Positions 28,499-39,599 of a stretch of 64,000 nucleotides of DNA are shown one piece after another. The notes under the pieces were generated by a model. That model saw only the letters and a program-made list of their open reading frames with translations, had not been told where the DNA came from and made no database searches. The DNA lies in NCBI GenBank assembly GCA_009695065.1, contig SIBR01000002.1:1-64000 (forward strand). Reading direction: 5' to 3'. The position numbers and the translations under genes are program-made. The stretch comes from Opitutus sp. (GTDB lineage Bacteria; Verrucomicrobiota; Verrucomicrobiae; Opitutales; Opitutaceae). Each line of letters opens with the position of its first letter. Position 1 is the stretch's first letter.

Positions 28499-28569
28499 GC
28501 GCCGGGTGAAGCGGCGGGGGCTCACGTGGCACGTGACAAGCGCGTCCCCGTGCCTCAACGTAGCCCTTC

Positions 28570-29460
28570 ATGCCCACTGGCCCCGCCACCCTCATCGCCC
28601 TGCTCCATGGTCCCGACCAGCCCGGACTCGTTGCGCGCGTGGCCGGTTGGATCTTCGAGCGGGGCGGGAACATCCTGCACGCCGACCAGCATCGCGACAT
28701 GGAGGCGGGCGTCTTTTTCCAACGCGTGGAATGGGAGCCCTGCTTCGCCGAGGCTTCGCAGGGCAAGCCCTCGGGTGGCCGGACTGTGGGTGAGGCCGCG
28801 GGCGAATTTCTCGAATTTGCCGCGTCGCTCGGCATGCAGGTGCGAATTCTTTCCTCGGCCGACCGGCCGCGGATTGCCGTGTTTGTCTCCAAGGCCGACC
28901 ATTGCTTCCACGATCTCGTGCTGCGCTGGAAGGCGGGGGATTATGCCTGCGATATCGTGGCGATTGTGAGCAATCACTCGGACTTGGCCGAGGCGGCGCG
29001 CGGTTATGGCCTGCCATTTTTTCACATTCCCGTGGCTGGCGCGAACAAGGCGGAGGGTGAGGTGCGCCAACTCGCCCTGCTGGCGGAACTCCGCACCGAC
29101 CTCGTGATTCTCGCGCGCTACATGCAGGTTTTGTCGGCCGATTTCCTGGAGAAATGCAAGGCGCCGGTGATCAACATCCACCATTCGTTCCTGCCCGCCT
29201 TCGCCGGCGGCCGGCCGTACCATCAGGCTCATGCCCGGGGCGTGAAGCTGATCGGTGCCACGGCGCATTATGCGACGCGCGATCTTGATGAAGGGCCAAT
29301 CATTCATCAGGATGTCGCCGGCGTGACTCACCGCCACGGGGTCGAGGATCTCGTGCGCAAGGGGCGCGATCTTGAGAAGTCGGTCCTCGCCCAGGCGGTG
29401 CGCTGGCATCTCGAAGGCCGCGTGCTGGTCTACGGGAACAAGACGGTCGTTTTCGACTGA
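28570..29460 (+). CDS. purU: Formyltetrahydrofolate deformylase
   Basis: A 296-residue enzyme that hydrolyses 10-formyl-THF to formate and THF, balancing one-carbon pools and supplying formate for purine synthesis. An N-terminal ACT domain (LIALLHGPDQPGLVARVAGWIF) is followed by a formyltransferase fold with the active-site block VINIHHSFLPAFAGGRPYHQAHARGVKLIGATAHY and the late DEGPIIHQDV. Unusually, the ACT domain carries an extra EPCFAEASQGKPSGGRTVGE segment at about residues 56-75, apparently from an in-frame palindromic insert. The catalytic part is untouched. Confidence 0.92.
   Translation: MPTGPATLIALLHGPDQPGLVARVAGWIFERGGNILHADQHRDMEAGVFFQRVEWEPCFAEASQGKPSGGRTVGEAAGEFLEFAASLGMQVRILSSADRPRIAVFVSKADHCFHDLVLRWKAGDYACDIVAIVSNHSDLAEAARGYGLPFFHIPVAGANKAEGEVRQLALLAELRTDLVILARYMQVLSADFLEKCKAPVINIHHSFLPAFAGGRPYHQAHARGVKLIGATAHYATRDLDEGPIIHQDVAGVTHRHGVEDLVRKGRDLEKSVLAQAVRWHLEGRVLVYGNKTVVFD
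28737..28764. repeat. Palindromic insert within purU
   Basis: GCCCTGC (28737-28743) and GCAGGGC (28758-28764) form a perfect 7-base stem around TTCGCCGAGGCTTC. The insert keeps the purU frame and adds the CFAEASQGK peptide, of a type commonly seen where short palindromic repeats enter coding regions. Confidence 0.5.
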
Positions 29461-29582
29461 CGGCCGGGCCTGGCCGGCGGAAAAGCGGCCTTTGGAGGGT
29501 GAGATTAACCCGCCTTTTCAGGCATTTACATGGCGCGGGGGTTTTGTTCTTGTGACCGTTTCCCAGACCAAACTTCTCGCGC

Positions 29583-30347
29583 ATGACCACGCCCGCCACA
29601 CCCTCAAGTCCGCAACCTACCGGTGACGACCGCAATCTTGTCTCGGTCGACGAGAAATATGTGCCGATCACTTTCGAGGACCGGCTGCATCGATTCTGGC
29701 AGACCAACCGGAATCTCGTGATGGGCCTGTGCGTCGCGGTGTTGCTGGCGATCCTCGCCAAGGGTGCGTGGGAATACCTTGCGCGCCAGAAGGAACTCGA
29801 CGTCGAGAAAGCCTATGCGGCTGCGACCACGACGGAAAAACTCAAGACTTTCGCTTCGAGTCACGCGAGCCATTCGCTGGCCGGCATCGCCTATTTGCGC
29901 ATGGGCGACGAGGCTTACGCGGCGGGAAAATCCGCCGATGCGCTCGTCGCCTACGGCCAAGCCATCGCCATTTTGAAGGACGGCCCGCTCGCCGCCCGGA
30001 TTCAAACCGGTCGCGCGCTTTCGAAAATTCAAGCCGGCAAAACGAGCGAAGGCACGGCTGAACTCAAGCAACTCGCCGGGGATCCGAACCAGTTTAAAGC
30101 GGTGCGTTCCGAGGTAGCCTATCAGCTGGCCAGTCTGGCGGCCGAGGCCGGGAATGCGGCGGATGTGCAAAAATACTCCGACCAGCTCATGCAGATCGAT
30201 CCTTCCAGCCCGTGGACCCAGCGCGGTCTGATGCTGCGGGCCAGCCTGCCCGCGCCCGTGGTTTCGACCGTGGTGCCGGCGGCTGGGGCTGCTTCCGAAA
30301 AGGGCGACAGTTCCTCTGGCGTGCAGATCAAATTGCCGGGCAAGTGA
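29583..30347 (+). CDS. YfgM-like tetratricopeptide membrane protein
   Basis: A 254-residue protein with a short cytoplasmic N-terminus, one transmembrane helix (LVMGLCVAVLLAILAKGAWEYL, about 49-70) and a periplasmic TPR-like region. The TPR helices include LAGIAYLRMGDEAYAAGKSADALVAYGQAIAI and VAYQLASLAAEAGNAADVQKYSDQLMQIDP. The layout matches YfgM, an ancillary factor at the Sec translocon, but TPR proteins are too variable to be sure. The C-terminus is low-complexity and rich in A, S and P. It is preceded by purU and followed by the convergent PEP-CTERM fragment. Confidence 0.65.
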   Translation: MTTPATPSSPQPTGDDRNLVSVDEKYVPITFEDRLHRFWQTNRNLVMGLCVAVLLAILAKGAWEYLARQKELDVEKAYAAATTTEKLKTFASSHASHSLAGIAYLRMGDEAYAAGKSADALVAYGQAIAILKDGPLAARIQTGRALSKIQAGKTSEGTAELKQLAGDPNQFKAVRSEVAYQLASLAAEAGNAADVQKYSDQLMQIDPSSPWTQRGLMLRASLPAPVVSTVVPAAGAASEKGDSSSGVQIKLPGK

Positions 30348-30373
30348 GCGGATCGCAAGGGGGCGCCGGATCG

Positions 30374-31030
30374 TCAACGAGTCGCCGCCTTTTGCCTTTG
30401 CCGGCGCCACGCGGCGGTCGCCAAGGCGACCACGCCGAAAATTGCCGCATAGGTGGACGGTTCGGGAATCGCGGTGGGTGTCCAGTTGAGCAGGAGATCG
30501 GCGCCGAAAATTCCGGTGCTGAATGAACCGTTGCCGCTCCAGGCGGAGTGTGTGACGAAGAACGTGCCGCTGATCGTCGACGTGCTGTTGCCCGCCACCA
30601 CGGTCCAACTGCGCGCGGAATTCCAAAACGTGGCGCCGAGATTCGGTGCCGCCGCGGTGCTGGTGAACGACGGAACCAGAAAAACCGCATTTGTGCTGAG
30701 GCTGCTCGTACCCGTCAGGGCAATCACATCGTAGTTCGAACCGGCGCCAACGGTGGTGAGGCTGTTCAACTCCCACGCATAGGTGGAACCGGACGCGAAC
30801 GTGAGCGAGCCGTTGTTGACAGCAAGGGTGCCGGGGCTGTTGCCGGGGGCGATTGAACCGCCGCTGGCCACAGTCAGTGTGCCGCCCAGCTCGCCGTTGC
30901 CGCTGATCGTCCCGCCGAGTGCGGCCGTGCCACTCCCGGTTACGGTGCCGCCCGTCCCGACGACGACGTTGTTGGCGATCGTCACGCCCGAGCCGAACGA
31001 GAGTGCGCCGCCGGAGGTTGGATCGGCCGC
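30374..31030 (-). pseudogene. PEP-CTERM / autotransporter-repeat protein, 5'-truncated
   Basis: The C-terminal roughly 218 residues of a secreted protein. The N-terminal part is made of glycine-rich beta-helix repeats (NNVVVGTGGTVTGSGTAALG, GTISGNGELGGTLTVASGGS, PGNSPGTLAVNNGSL) like autotransporter-associated repeats. The end has a PEP-CTERM sorting signal: IPEPSTYA, a hydrophobic helix (AIFGVVALATAAW) and an RRQRQK basic tail. Such proteins are usually several times longer. Here the frame has no start codon and opens directly next to tRNA-Pro, so the 5' part has been lost. A GTG inside the repeat (30985) is not a convincing start. Confidence 0.65.
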
Positions 31031-31081
31031 GCACGGTCGCTGACCCCGGCAATCGTCGCATACGAGCGCAAGCGGAGAAAA

Positions 31082-31158
31082 TGGTCGGGGCGATAGGATT
31101 CGAACCTACGACCTCCTGGTCCCAAACCAGGCGCTCTACCAGACTAAGCTACACCCCG
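31082..31158 (-). tRNA. tRNA-Pro (anticodon TGG)
   Basis: A full cloverleaf on the minus strand. Acceptor arms are CGGGGTG and CGCCCCG, the anticodon arm is CCTGG/CCAGG around TTTGGGA with anticodon TGG, and the T arm has GGTTCGAATCC. CCA is encoded (plus-strand TGG at 31082-31084). It borders the truncated PEP-CTERM gene. Confidence 0.96.
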
Positions 31159-31428
31159 GGTGCAGGCGCTGAACCGTTGGGGGTTGCGAGTCCTTGTCAA
31201 CGTTGCAGCGGTCGGTTCGGAGGATTCAAATGTTTCGTCTTAGAATCCGATCGGGAAAGTTCGGAGCGAACGGGGCTCCAGGGATTGGGCTTCGCTTTCG
31301 TTGCCTCCTCAACCGAGCCATGTCTTTGCGAACGCGGGAGTTGGGCCCTGCCCCAAGGGGGTCGCCAATCTCTTCTTGCCTCCCCCTGCGAATCCGATTC
31401 TTCTGCCCACCTTTCCCAACCCTTATCC

Positions 31429-31941
31429 ATGGATACCATTTCTCGCGAAAATAACAGCATGCTTCCTGTCGGCGGCATCATCGTCGGCGTGATTGCCTTG
31501 CTGCTCGGCGCGTTCGCTGCAGTCAAAGTCTCCAGTCTGCAAAAGACGGTCGCAGACCATCAGCCGAAAATCGAAAAGATCGACGGCATCGAGTCCCAAG
31601 CAAGTGCCGCGGCTGCGGCGTCGGACAAAGCGGCGAAGGATGTGAAGCAGCTCCGGGACACGACCCAAGAAGCCTTTAACACGGTCGGGCCCGAGCTCGC
31701 GCGTTTGCAGGGTGCGATCACCAAGATCGAGGAAACGCAGAAGAAGCCCGTCGTCGCGGACAAAAAAGGCGGCGCTCCGGCAGTCGCCGGCCCCGGTGAA
31801 TACGTGATCAAGGCGGGCGATACCTTCGCCAAAATCGCGCGCGCGCAGGGTGTCAGCCTCGCCGATATGGCGACAGTCAACCCCGGCGTCGATTCCTCGA
31901 AGCTCAAGGTCGGCCAGAAGATCAAGCTCCCGAAGAAATAA
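31429..31941 (+). CDS. LysM-domain membrane protein
   Basis: A 170-residue protein with one N-terminal transmembrane helix (GGIIVGVIALLLGAFAAVKV, about 15-34), an alanine-rich coiled region (KIEKIDGIESQASAAAAASDKAAKDVKQLRDT) and a C-terminal LysM domain (EYVIKAGDTFAKIARAQGVSLADMATVNPGVDSSKLKVGQKIKLP). LysM binds peptidoglycan, so the protein probably bridges inner membrane and cell wall. It ends with the domain, and a strong terminator follows, so it is a single-gene unit. The ATG at 31429 avoids a longer frame that overlaps tRNA-Pro. Confidence 0.8.
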   Translation: MDTISRENNSMLPVGGIIVGVIALLLGAFAAVKVSSLQKTVADHQPKIEKIDGIESQASAAAAASDKAAKDVKQLRDTTQEAFNTVGPELARLQGAITKIEETQKKPVVADKKGGAPAVAGPGEYVIKAGDTFAKIARAQGVSLADMATVNPGVDSSKLKVGQKIKLPKK

Positions 31942-31960
31942 TTTTTCGGCAACCCTTTGC

Positions 31961-31998
31961 TGCCTCCCCGCCGATCCGGCGTGGAGGCATTTTTTTTT
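31961..31998 (+). terminator. Rho-independent terminator after the LysM gene
   Basis: TGCCTCC (31961-31967) pairs with GGAGGCA (31983-31989), with an inner CGCCG/CGGCG extension around the loop. A run of nine T follows (31990-31998). It ends just upstream of the NUDIX gene start. Confidence 0.9.
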
Positions 31999-32001
31999 AC
32001 A

Positions 32002-32568
32002 GTGAGCACATCGGGACCGGCGCGGTGGAAAAAACTCGGGCAGACGCCCCAGACGAAGACGCGGATCTTCGAGGTGGTGAGCGCCCGCTACCGCCATCCC
32101 GTGCGTGGTACCGAGCGTGATTTCGTCGTCGTGCAGGCTCCGGATTGGGTCAACGTGATCGCCCTTACGCCCGACCAAAAGTTGGTGCTCGTGCGACAGT
32201 TTCGCTACGGCATCGACGATTTTTCCCTCGAAATTCCAGGTGGAGTCATGGAAGCGGGGGAAGATCCCGTGGTGGCGGGTCTTCGCGAACTGCAGGAGGA
32301 AACCGGTTATGCAGGCACGTTCGTTGCGAGCCTGGGCGCGGTGCATCCGAACCCGGCGTTCCAATCCAATCGATGTCATTTCATCTTCGTTGCGGACGCG
32401 GTGCAGGCGCATCCGGTTGAGTGGGATCCGGACGAGGAAATTCAAGTGAACCTTCGCCCGGTCGAGGAGGTTTTGGCGCTGGCGCGCGCCGGCGGTATCA
32501 CCCACGGGCTGGTGCTCAACGCTTTGCTCTTGTTCGAGCCCCACTGGCGGGCCCGGATGTCATCGTAG
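32002..32568 (+). CDS. NUDIX hydrolase, ADP-ribose pyrophosphatase-like
   Basis: A 188-residue hydrolase of a nucleoside diphosphate linked to another group. The Nudix box GGVMEAGEDPVVAGLRELQEETGY (about residues 80-103) has the consensus G5xEx7REUxEExGU, and the preceding VLVRQFRYGIDDFSLEIPGG matches ADP-ribose or sugar-nucleotide pyrophosphatases. The start is a GTG at 32002, next to the T-run of the upstream terminator. A slightly later start inside the poorly conserved leader is possible. Confidence 0.85.
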   Translation: MSTSGPARWKKLGQTPQTKTRIFEVVSARYRHPVRGTERDFVVVQAPDWVNVIALTPDQKLVLVRQFRYGIDDFSLEIPGGVMEAGEDPVVAGLRELQEETGYAGTFVASLGAVHPNPAFQSNRCHFIFVADAVQAHPVEWDPDEEIQVNLRPVEEVLALARAGGITHGLVLNALLLFEPHWRARMSS

Positions 32569-32697
32569 TCCGGTGGGGTTGGGCGCGGTCGGCAATGGGT
32601 CGGTATCTTGTCCCGGCCTTCGTCCGGCTCGTCGGTGCCGGTAGCCCCGGGCGTTTGACTTCGGACCGTAGCCCGATTTGCTGCGCTCTTCCCGCTG

Positions 32698-33957
32698 ATG
32701 TCCGCACCCACGTTTGCCAATACTCCAGAGCTGCTCGGCGCTGCGACCGGAGATTTCGTCCCGTCCCCGCTGGAGCAGGAGGTACGCAAAATCTATGCCC
32801 GCAGTCCGTTGTATGCACAACGGTTCCCGCTGCACTCGGAGCCCTTGCAGTGGTCGTGTTACCGGGAAATTCCGGCTCTTTCGAAGAGTGAAATCGTAAA
32901 GCGCGGACATCAGGCATTTTTTTCCGACTATGCCGAAATCGAGCGCGGCTTGCAGGCGAAGCGTTTCGAATACGAGAGCACCGGGGGCACGACGCAGTCG
33001 CCCATGACCGTGATCATGGAGGAGGGCTGGTGGAATGCGCAGACCGAGCGCGCCTATCTCGCTTCGCCGGTCTTGCGGCAGTTTGTGGGTCGCCCCTGCC
33101 GGAAGTGCGTTCTGGCGCCAGTAGGCTGTTCGAGCAACCTCTGCCCCTACGAGGATCATCCCTTTCCTCACCGCTATTTCGACGGCACGGTCTACCTGAA
33201 TCTGTCGAGCGATCCCTTTGCTTTTCCTGAAACGGAGTGGGATCGGATCGTGCTCGAATTACAGGCCACGCAGCCCGAGGTGCTCGAGGGCGAGCCGGTT
33301 TATCTCGCCTTGCTGGCACGGGCGGCGAAAAAGCGCAGCGCCCGCGTGCCCAGCCTGCGGGCCGTGATCCTGACCTACGGCAAGGCGAGTGCGCAGCACG
33401 GCCGGCAGATCGCCGAGGTCTTTCCGGCGCAGCAGGTCGATCTGTACGGCTCTACCGAGGCGGGTTACCTCTTCGTGGGCGATGCCTTTCAGGACAACTC
33501 GAAGGTAATCGACGCCAACGCGTTTATCGAACTCGTCTCCTGGCGGGCCGGGCTGCCGAGCGTGTTTCAGATTTACGTGACGACACGGGGGCGCGAAGCG
33601 ATGCCCCTCCTCCGGTATCATACCGGTGACATCGTCCAACAATTCCCAACCGGATTCCGCCTGCTCGGGCGGGAGGGCAACTTATATTTTCGGCCCGATG
33701 GATCGCTCGTCTCCCCGACCGATGTCGACCGGGCCCTGCCGACAAATTTTGTTTGTTGGCACTACTGCCTGATCCAGACCGCCGAGAACCGATGGGACTT
33801 CCACTACGTCGCCGATCATACGGCCGTGCATGGTGAGGTGGAATCGGCGCTGGCGCAAATGCTCGGTGCGGGTGCACGGGTGAATGCCTTCCGCCGCAAG
33901 TTCATCGCGCCGGCGGCGAGCGGCAAATTTGCCCTGCTGAAGCCGCTGGCCAAATAA
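32698..33957 (+). CDS. PaaK-like adenylate-forming (AMP-dependent) ligase
   Basis: A 419-residue enzyme of the phenylacetate-CoA ligase / CapK group. The ATP-binding P-loop is FEYESTGGTTQSPMTV (about 90-105), and the AMP-binding motif is QQVDLYGSTEAGYLFVG. LLRYHTGDIVQQF and LLGREGNLYF correspond to the hinge region. These enzymes activate aromatic or other acids as acyl-AMP or acyl-CoA. The C-terminal lid is short, and the substrate is unknown. It is a stand-alone gene between the NUDIX hydrolase and sdhC. A related role in coenzyme F390-like or capsule synthesis cannot be excluded. Confidence 0.72.
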   Translation: MSAPTFANTPELLGAATGDFVPSPLEQEVRKIYARSPLYAQRFPLHSEPLQWSCYREIPALSKSEIVKRGHQAFFSDYAEIERGLQAKRFEYESTGGTTQSPMTVIMEEGWWNAQTERAYLASPVLRQFVGRPCRKCVLAPVGCSSNLCPYEDHPFPHRYFDGTVYLNLSSDPFAFPETEWDRIVLELQATQPEVLEGEPVYLALLARAAKKRSARVPSLRAVILTYGKASAQHGRQIAEVFPAQQVDLYGSTEAGYLFVGDAFQDNSKVIDANAFIELVSWRAGLPSVFQIYVTTRGREAMPLLRYHTGDIVQQFPTGFRLLGREGNLYFRPDGSLVSPTDVDRALPTNFVCWHYCLIQTAENRWDFHYVADHTAVHGEVESALAQMLGAGARVNAFRRKFIAPAASGKFALLKPLAK

Positions 33958-34156
33958 GCTTTGGAGTGGCGGTGGGGAGTGGGCTTCTCCTCAAAGTCGA
34001 GCGGCGAAGGGGTGGCGGGCAGGCGAGCGGGCATAATGCCTTCTGGAAAAGGTTAGGCTCCCTTATAAGCGTGATATCCCGTGCCCGCGCCTTTACTTCG
34101 CCGGGTGGCTCCCCGATTTTTGCGCTTCGCCTCTTCCTCAACCGCGAATTTCTGCG

Positions 34157-34927
34157 ATGAATTTTGTGGGATCCCTCCTCCGTTCCTCGATCGGCCGCAA
34201 GGTGCTCATGGCTGTCACGGGCCTTTTGCTGATCGCCTTCGTCGTCGGGCACCTCGTGGGCAACCTGCAGGTCTTTCAGCACCCGGACCATATCAACGGT
34301 TATGCCCAGTTCCTGCATCAACTCGGGCCGTTGCTGTGGGTGGCGCGCATCGGTCTCCTAGTTTGTGTTTTCCTGCACATCTGGGCCGCGACCGTGCTGA
34401 CTCTGGAAAACAAACGGGCGCGTGGCGCCGAGCCCTACGCGGTGCAGCACACGATCCGGGCGACCCTGGCTTCGCGGTGGATGCGGATCACGGGCTACGT
34501 CGTCCTGGCGTTCGTGATTTACCACCTGGCCCACTTCACGTGGGGCGCCGCGCAGAGCGCCACGTTCAAGGAGAACCTCAAGCACTACACGATGCAGGAC
34601 GAGTATCGCGTCGCCGGCTTTCCGGTCGTCAAGGCGGGGACTGAAGTCCTCGACGTGCACACCATGGTCATTCGCGGATTTCAGAATCCGGTGGTGGCCC
34701 TTTTTTACATCGTCGCCGTCGGTCTGCTAAGTTTTCACCTGCTTCACGGTTTCGACAGCATGTTTCAAACCCTGGGCCTCCGGTCGTCCCGGTGGGCCGG
34801 TGGGCTGCGCAAAGTCGCGGTCGTGTTTTGCGCCCTCTACTTCTTCTTTAATCTCACCATCCCCGGTGCCGTGCTGGCGGGCCGGTTGCAGCCGCGGCCG
34901 GCAAGTGTCGCGGTCGTGGGACGCTGA
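34157..34927 (+). CDS. sdhC: Succinate dehydrogenase cytochrome b subunit
   Basis: A 256-residue membrane anchor of complex II. About five transmembrane helices are visible, with haem-ligand histidines in the expected places ([53 protein letters not shown]). The long single-subunit form with the FQTLG motif is the type seen in Bacteroidota, Chlamydiae and Verrucomicrobiota, not the sdhC/sdhD pair. It transfers electrons from the iron-sulfur subunit to menaquinone or ubiquinone. sdhA follows 44 bases later. Confidence 0.93.
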   Translation: MNFVGSLLRSSIGRKVLMAVTGLLLIAFVVGHLVGNLQVFQHPDHINGYAQFLHQLGPLLWVARIGLLVCVFLHIWAATVLTLENKRARGAEPYAVQHTIRATLASRWMRITGYVVLAFVIYHLAHFTWGAAQSATFKENLKHYTMQDEYRVAGFPVVKAGTEVLDVHTMVIRGFQNPVVALFYIVAVGLLSFHLLHGFDSMFQTLGLRSSRWAGGLRKVAVVFCALYFFFNLTIPGAVLAGRLQPRPASVAVVGR

Positions 34928-34971
34928 GGAATCTTTTCTTCCAACTTCCAACCCAATTCGCGCCGCGTCCC

Positions 34972-36894
<1,923 letters not shown>

Positions 36895-36960
36895 CGCACG
36901 TTCGCCTGCCGTACTGAACGCGCCGGATTCCCGCCCGCATCTTCCCATCCCCTCTTCGTC

Positions 36961-37773
36961 ATGGTTGCCGAAAACACCACTCAGCCTTTCAGTATCACGC
37001 TCCGCGTCTGGCGTCAGGCCGGCCCGAATCAGCCCGGCAAATTCGTCGACTACGCCGCGACGGGCCTCAGCCCGCACATGTCCTTTCTGGAGATGCTCGA
37101 CGTGGTGAACGACGGACTCACCACGAAGGGCGAGGAGCCCATCGCTTTCGCGCACGACTGTCGCGAGGGCATCTGCGGCACGTGCTCCTGCACGATCAAT
37201 GGCAAGCCCCACGGCCCGGGGCGGGGCATCGCCACCTGCCAGCTTTACATGCGCAGTTTCCGGGACGGCGACGTGCTCGTCGTCGAGCCGTTCCGCGCCG
37301 AGGCATTTCCCGTCGTCAAGGATCTGGTCACCAACCGCAGCGCGTTCGACAAGATCCAGCAGGCGGGCGGCTTCATCACCGCGCGGGCCGGTTCCGCCCC
37401 GGAGGCGAATTCCCTGCCCGTGCCCAAGCCCGATGCCGATCTCGCAATGGACGCGGCGACCTGCATCGGTTGCGGCGCGTGCGTGGCGGCCTGCAAGAAT
37501 GCCAGCGCGATGCTCTTTGTCGCGGCCAAGGTCGGGCATCTCGGCCTGCTGCCTCAGGGCCAGGCCGAGCGGGACAAGCGGGTGCTCGCGATGGTCGAGA
37601 CGATGGACGCGCTCGGCTTCGGCAACTGCACCAACCAATACGAATGCAGCGCGGCGTGCCCGAAACTGATCTCGCACGATTTTATTGCGCGGATGAACCG
37701 GGACTATCTCGGGGCCACCTGGCGTGCGGCGTTCCGGCCCGAGTCGCAGTCGACCGGTGGCGGGGCGGGGTGA
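36961..37773 (+). CDS. sdhB: Succinate dehydrogenase iron-sulfur subunit
   Basis: A 270-residue subunit that carries three iron-sulfur clusters. The [2Fe-2S] ligands are in [18 protein letters not shown] and the later ATC, and the [4Fe-4S] and [3Fe-4S] ligands in [13 protein letters not shown] and [12 protein letters not shown]. It passes electrons from SdhA to SdhC. It is the last gene of sdhCAB, 66 bases after sdhA, with no obvious terminator hairpin. Confidence 0.95.
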   Translation: MVAENTTQPFSITLRVWRQAGPNQPGKFVDYAATGLSPHMSFLEMLDVVNDGLTTKGEEPIAFAHDCREGICGTCSCTINGKPHGPGRGIATCQLYMRSFRDGDVLVVEPFRAEAFPVVKDLVTNRSAFDKIQQAGGFITARAGSAPEANSLPVPKPDADLAMDAATCIGCGACVAACKNASAMLFVAAKVGHLGLLPQGQAERDKRVLAMVETMDALGFGNCTNQYECSAACPKLISHDFIARMNRDYLGATWRAAFRPESQSTGGGAG

Positions 37774-37861
37774 TTTCCGGGGTGCGGTCCGACCTGCGCT
37801 ATCGCGTGGGTCTCTCGTCCGCGACCGGTCCGTTGCCGGGCGCGGGCCAGTGGCCGGAAAA

Positions 37862-38014
37862 CTAAAATACCGACAACGCCCGGGCGCTCTCCAGCACGAT
37901 CCAGGCGCAGCCGCCGGCGAGGCCGAGGCGGAACAGGTTTCGCGCCATCTTGCGGCCACGCAGCACGACATCGTGGAGATCGGTGTCGAGTGACTTGCGA
38001 TTCGTCTGGGTCAT
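37862..38014 (-). CDS. Small single-pass membrane protein of unknown function
   Basis: A 50-residue protein from an ATG at 38014. It has a charged N-terminal part (TQTNRKSLDTDLHDVVLRGRKMAR) and one hydrophobic helix (LFRLGLAGGCAWIVLESARAL). It converges with sdhB 88 bases apart and is divergent from lysA. The frame is open to 38116, but the extra N-terminus is arginine-rich and unlike a protein. No family is recognised, so it could be a chance frame. Confidence 0.4.
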   Translation of the reverse strand: MTQTNRKSLDTDLHDVVLRGRKMARNLFRLGLAGGCAWIVLESARALSVF

Positions 38015-38193
38015 GAAGCTCACGAACCGGGGATCCCGAAACCGGCCCCGGGGATCGCGCCGCAGGCCGAAGCGCAGCGACGGCCGGTGGCAAAGGTTGA
38101 GTAAAAATCGCAACACGCGCCCGATATCCGAATTAAGTGTCGTTTTTTCAATCCGAAACCGGCTACGTTGCTGGCTTTCACGTATTCTTTCCC

Positions 38194-39498
38194 ATGCACC
38201 ATTTCCAATACTCGGGCTCCGACCTGCACTGTGAGTCGGTTGATCTCGGTGCGGTTGCCAAGCTCTACGGCACGCCGACCTACGTTTATAGCGCGTCGAC
38301 TATGGAGGATAATTTCCGCCGGCTGCAGCGCGGACTGGCGGGGCTGGATGCGCAGCTGTGCTATGCGATGAAGGCCAACTCGAATCTCGGGGTCCTTCGG
38401 CATTTCGCGAACCTCGGGGCCGGGTTCGATCTCGTGAGCGGCGGTGAAATCCGCCGGGTGCTCGTCGCAGGCGCCGAGGTGCGGACGAGTGTTTTCGCCG
38501 GCGTCGGCAAGACGGAAGCCGAGATCAAGCTCGCCCTGCAGAACGGGATTTTCGCGTTTCACGTCGAGAGCGAGCCGGAGCTGGCCCGCATCAACCACGT
38601 CGCCGGCACCCTCGGCCTCAAAGCGCCCATCGCCATCCGGGTGAACCCGGATGTCGACGCCCACACCCACGCGAAAATCACCACCGGGAAAAGCGACAAC
38701 AAGTTCGGCATTCCGCTCAAGTATGCCGCCGCCGCCTACGAAGCCGCCGCGAAATACCCGCACCTCGCGATCAAGGGCGTGCAGATGCACATTGGCTCCC
38801 AACTCACTTCGGTCGGTCCGTTTGTCGAGGCGGTGGAGAAGGTCGGTCCCTTCGCCGCCGAACTGAAGGCGAAGTACGGCATCAGCTATTTTTCGATCGG
38901 AGGGGGCATGGGCATCACTTATCGCGATGCCTTGGCCAGCGGTCAGCAGGCGTGGTGGGACAGCCAGCCGGCGGACAAGCGGCCCCTCACGCCCGAAACC
39001 TACGGCGCGGCCCTCGTCCCGAGGTTGAAGCCGCTCGGCCTCAAGATTCTCCTCGAGCACGGCCGCTTCATGGTCGGCAATGCCGGCGTTCTGCTGGCCC
39101 GGGTCGAGCACCTGAAGCGGGGCGCGGGCAAGAATTTCCTGATCGTCGATGCCGCGATGAACGACCTGGTGCGCCCGGCGATGTACGAAAGCTACCACGA
39201 GATCGTGCCGGTGCACCGTGACTCCTCGCGACCGGCCCTGACGGCGGATGTCGTCGGGCCGATCTGCGAGAGCGGCGACTGTTTCGCGAAGGACCGCCAG
39301 ATCCAGGAGGTGGGCGAGGGCGAAGTGATCGCGTTCATGAGCGCCGGGGCCTACGGTTATGCGATGGCCAGCCGTTACAACACGCGGGGGATGGCGGCGG
39401 AGGTTCTGGTCAAGGGCAGCGCGTTCGAATTGGTGAATGCGCGGGAGACCTTCGAACAGATCGTCGCCGGCGAGAAGGTCCCGGCATTTCTGAAGTAG
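38194..39498 (+). CDS. lysA: Diaminopimelate decarboxylase
   Basis: A 434-residue fold-type III PLP enzyme producing lysine from meso-diaminopimelate. The PLP lysine lies in LCYAMKANSNLGVLRHF, the GAGFDLVSGGEI block follows, HIGSQLT and YFSIGGGMGITY match substrate-side loops, and the second active-site element is FCESGD-like, here GPICESGDCFAKDR. AYGYAMASRYNTR is the C-terminal signature. ATG 38194 gives the usual N-terminus (MHHFQYSGSDLHCE). It is followed by gpsA 101 bases later. Lysine synthesis from diaminopimelate fits a Gram-negative cell wall. Confidence 0.94.
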   Translation: MHHFQYSGSDLHCESVDLGAVAKLYGTPTYVYSASTMEDNFRRLQRGLAGLDAQLCYAMKANSNLGVLRHFANLGAGFDLVSGGEIRRVLVAGAEVRTSVFAGVGKTEAEIKLALQNGIFAFHVESEPELARINHVAGTLGLKAPIAIRVNPDVDAHTHAKITTGKSDNKFGIPLKYAAAAYEAAAKYPHLAIKGVQMHIGSQLTSVGPFVEAVEKVGPFAAELKAKYGISYFSIGGGMGITYRDALASGQQAWWDSQPADKRPLTPETYGAALVPRLKPLGLKILLEHGRFMVGNAGVLLARVEHLKRGAGKNFLIVDAAMNDLVRPAMYESYHEIVPVHRDSSRPALTADVVGPICESGDCFAKDRQIQEVGEGEVIAFMSAGAYGYAMASRYNTRGMAAEVLVKGSAFELVNARETFEQIVAGEKVPAFLK

Positions 39499-39599
39499 GG
39501 CGGAACGAATCCGGTGCTCCGGGCGACGACAAGTTTCCAACCGGCCGGCGCCCTATTTCCTGAGTTCCACATCCGTTTAATTCTGGTTTAGTCCTGCGC

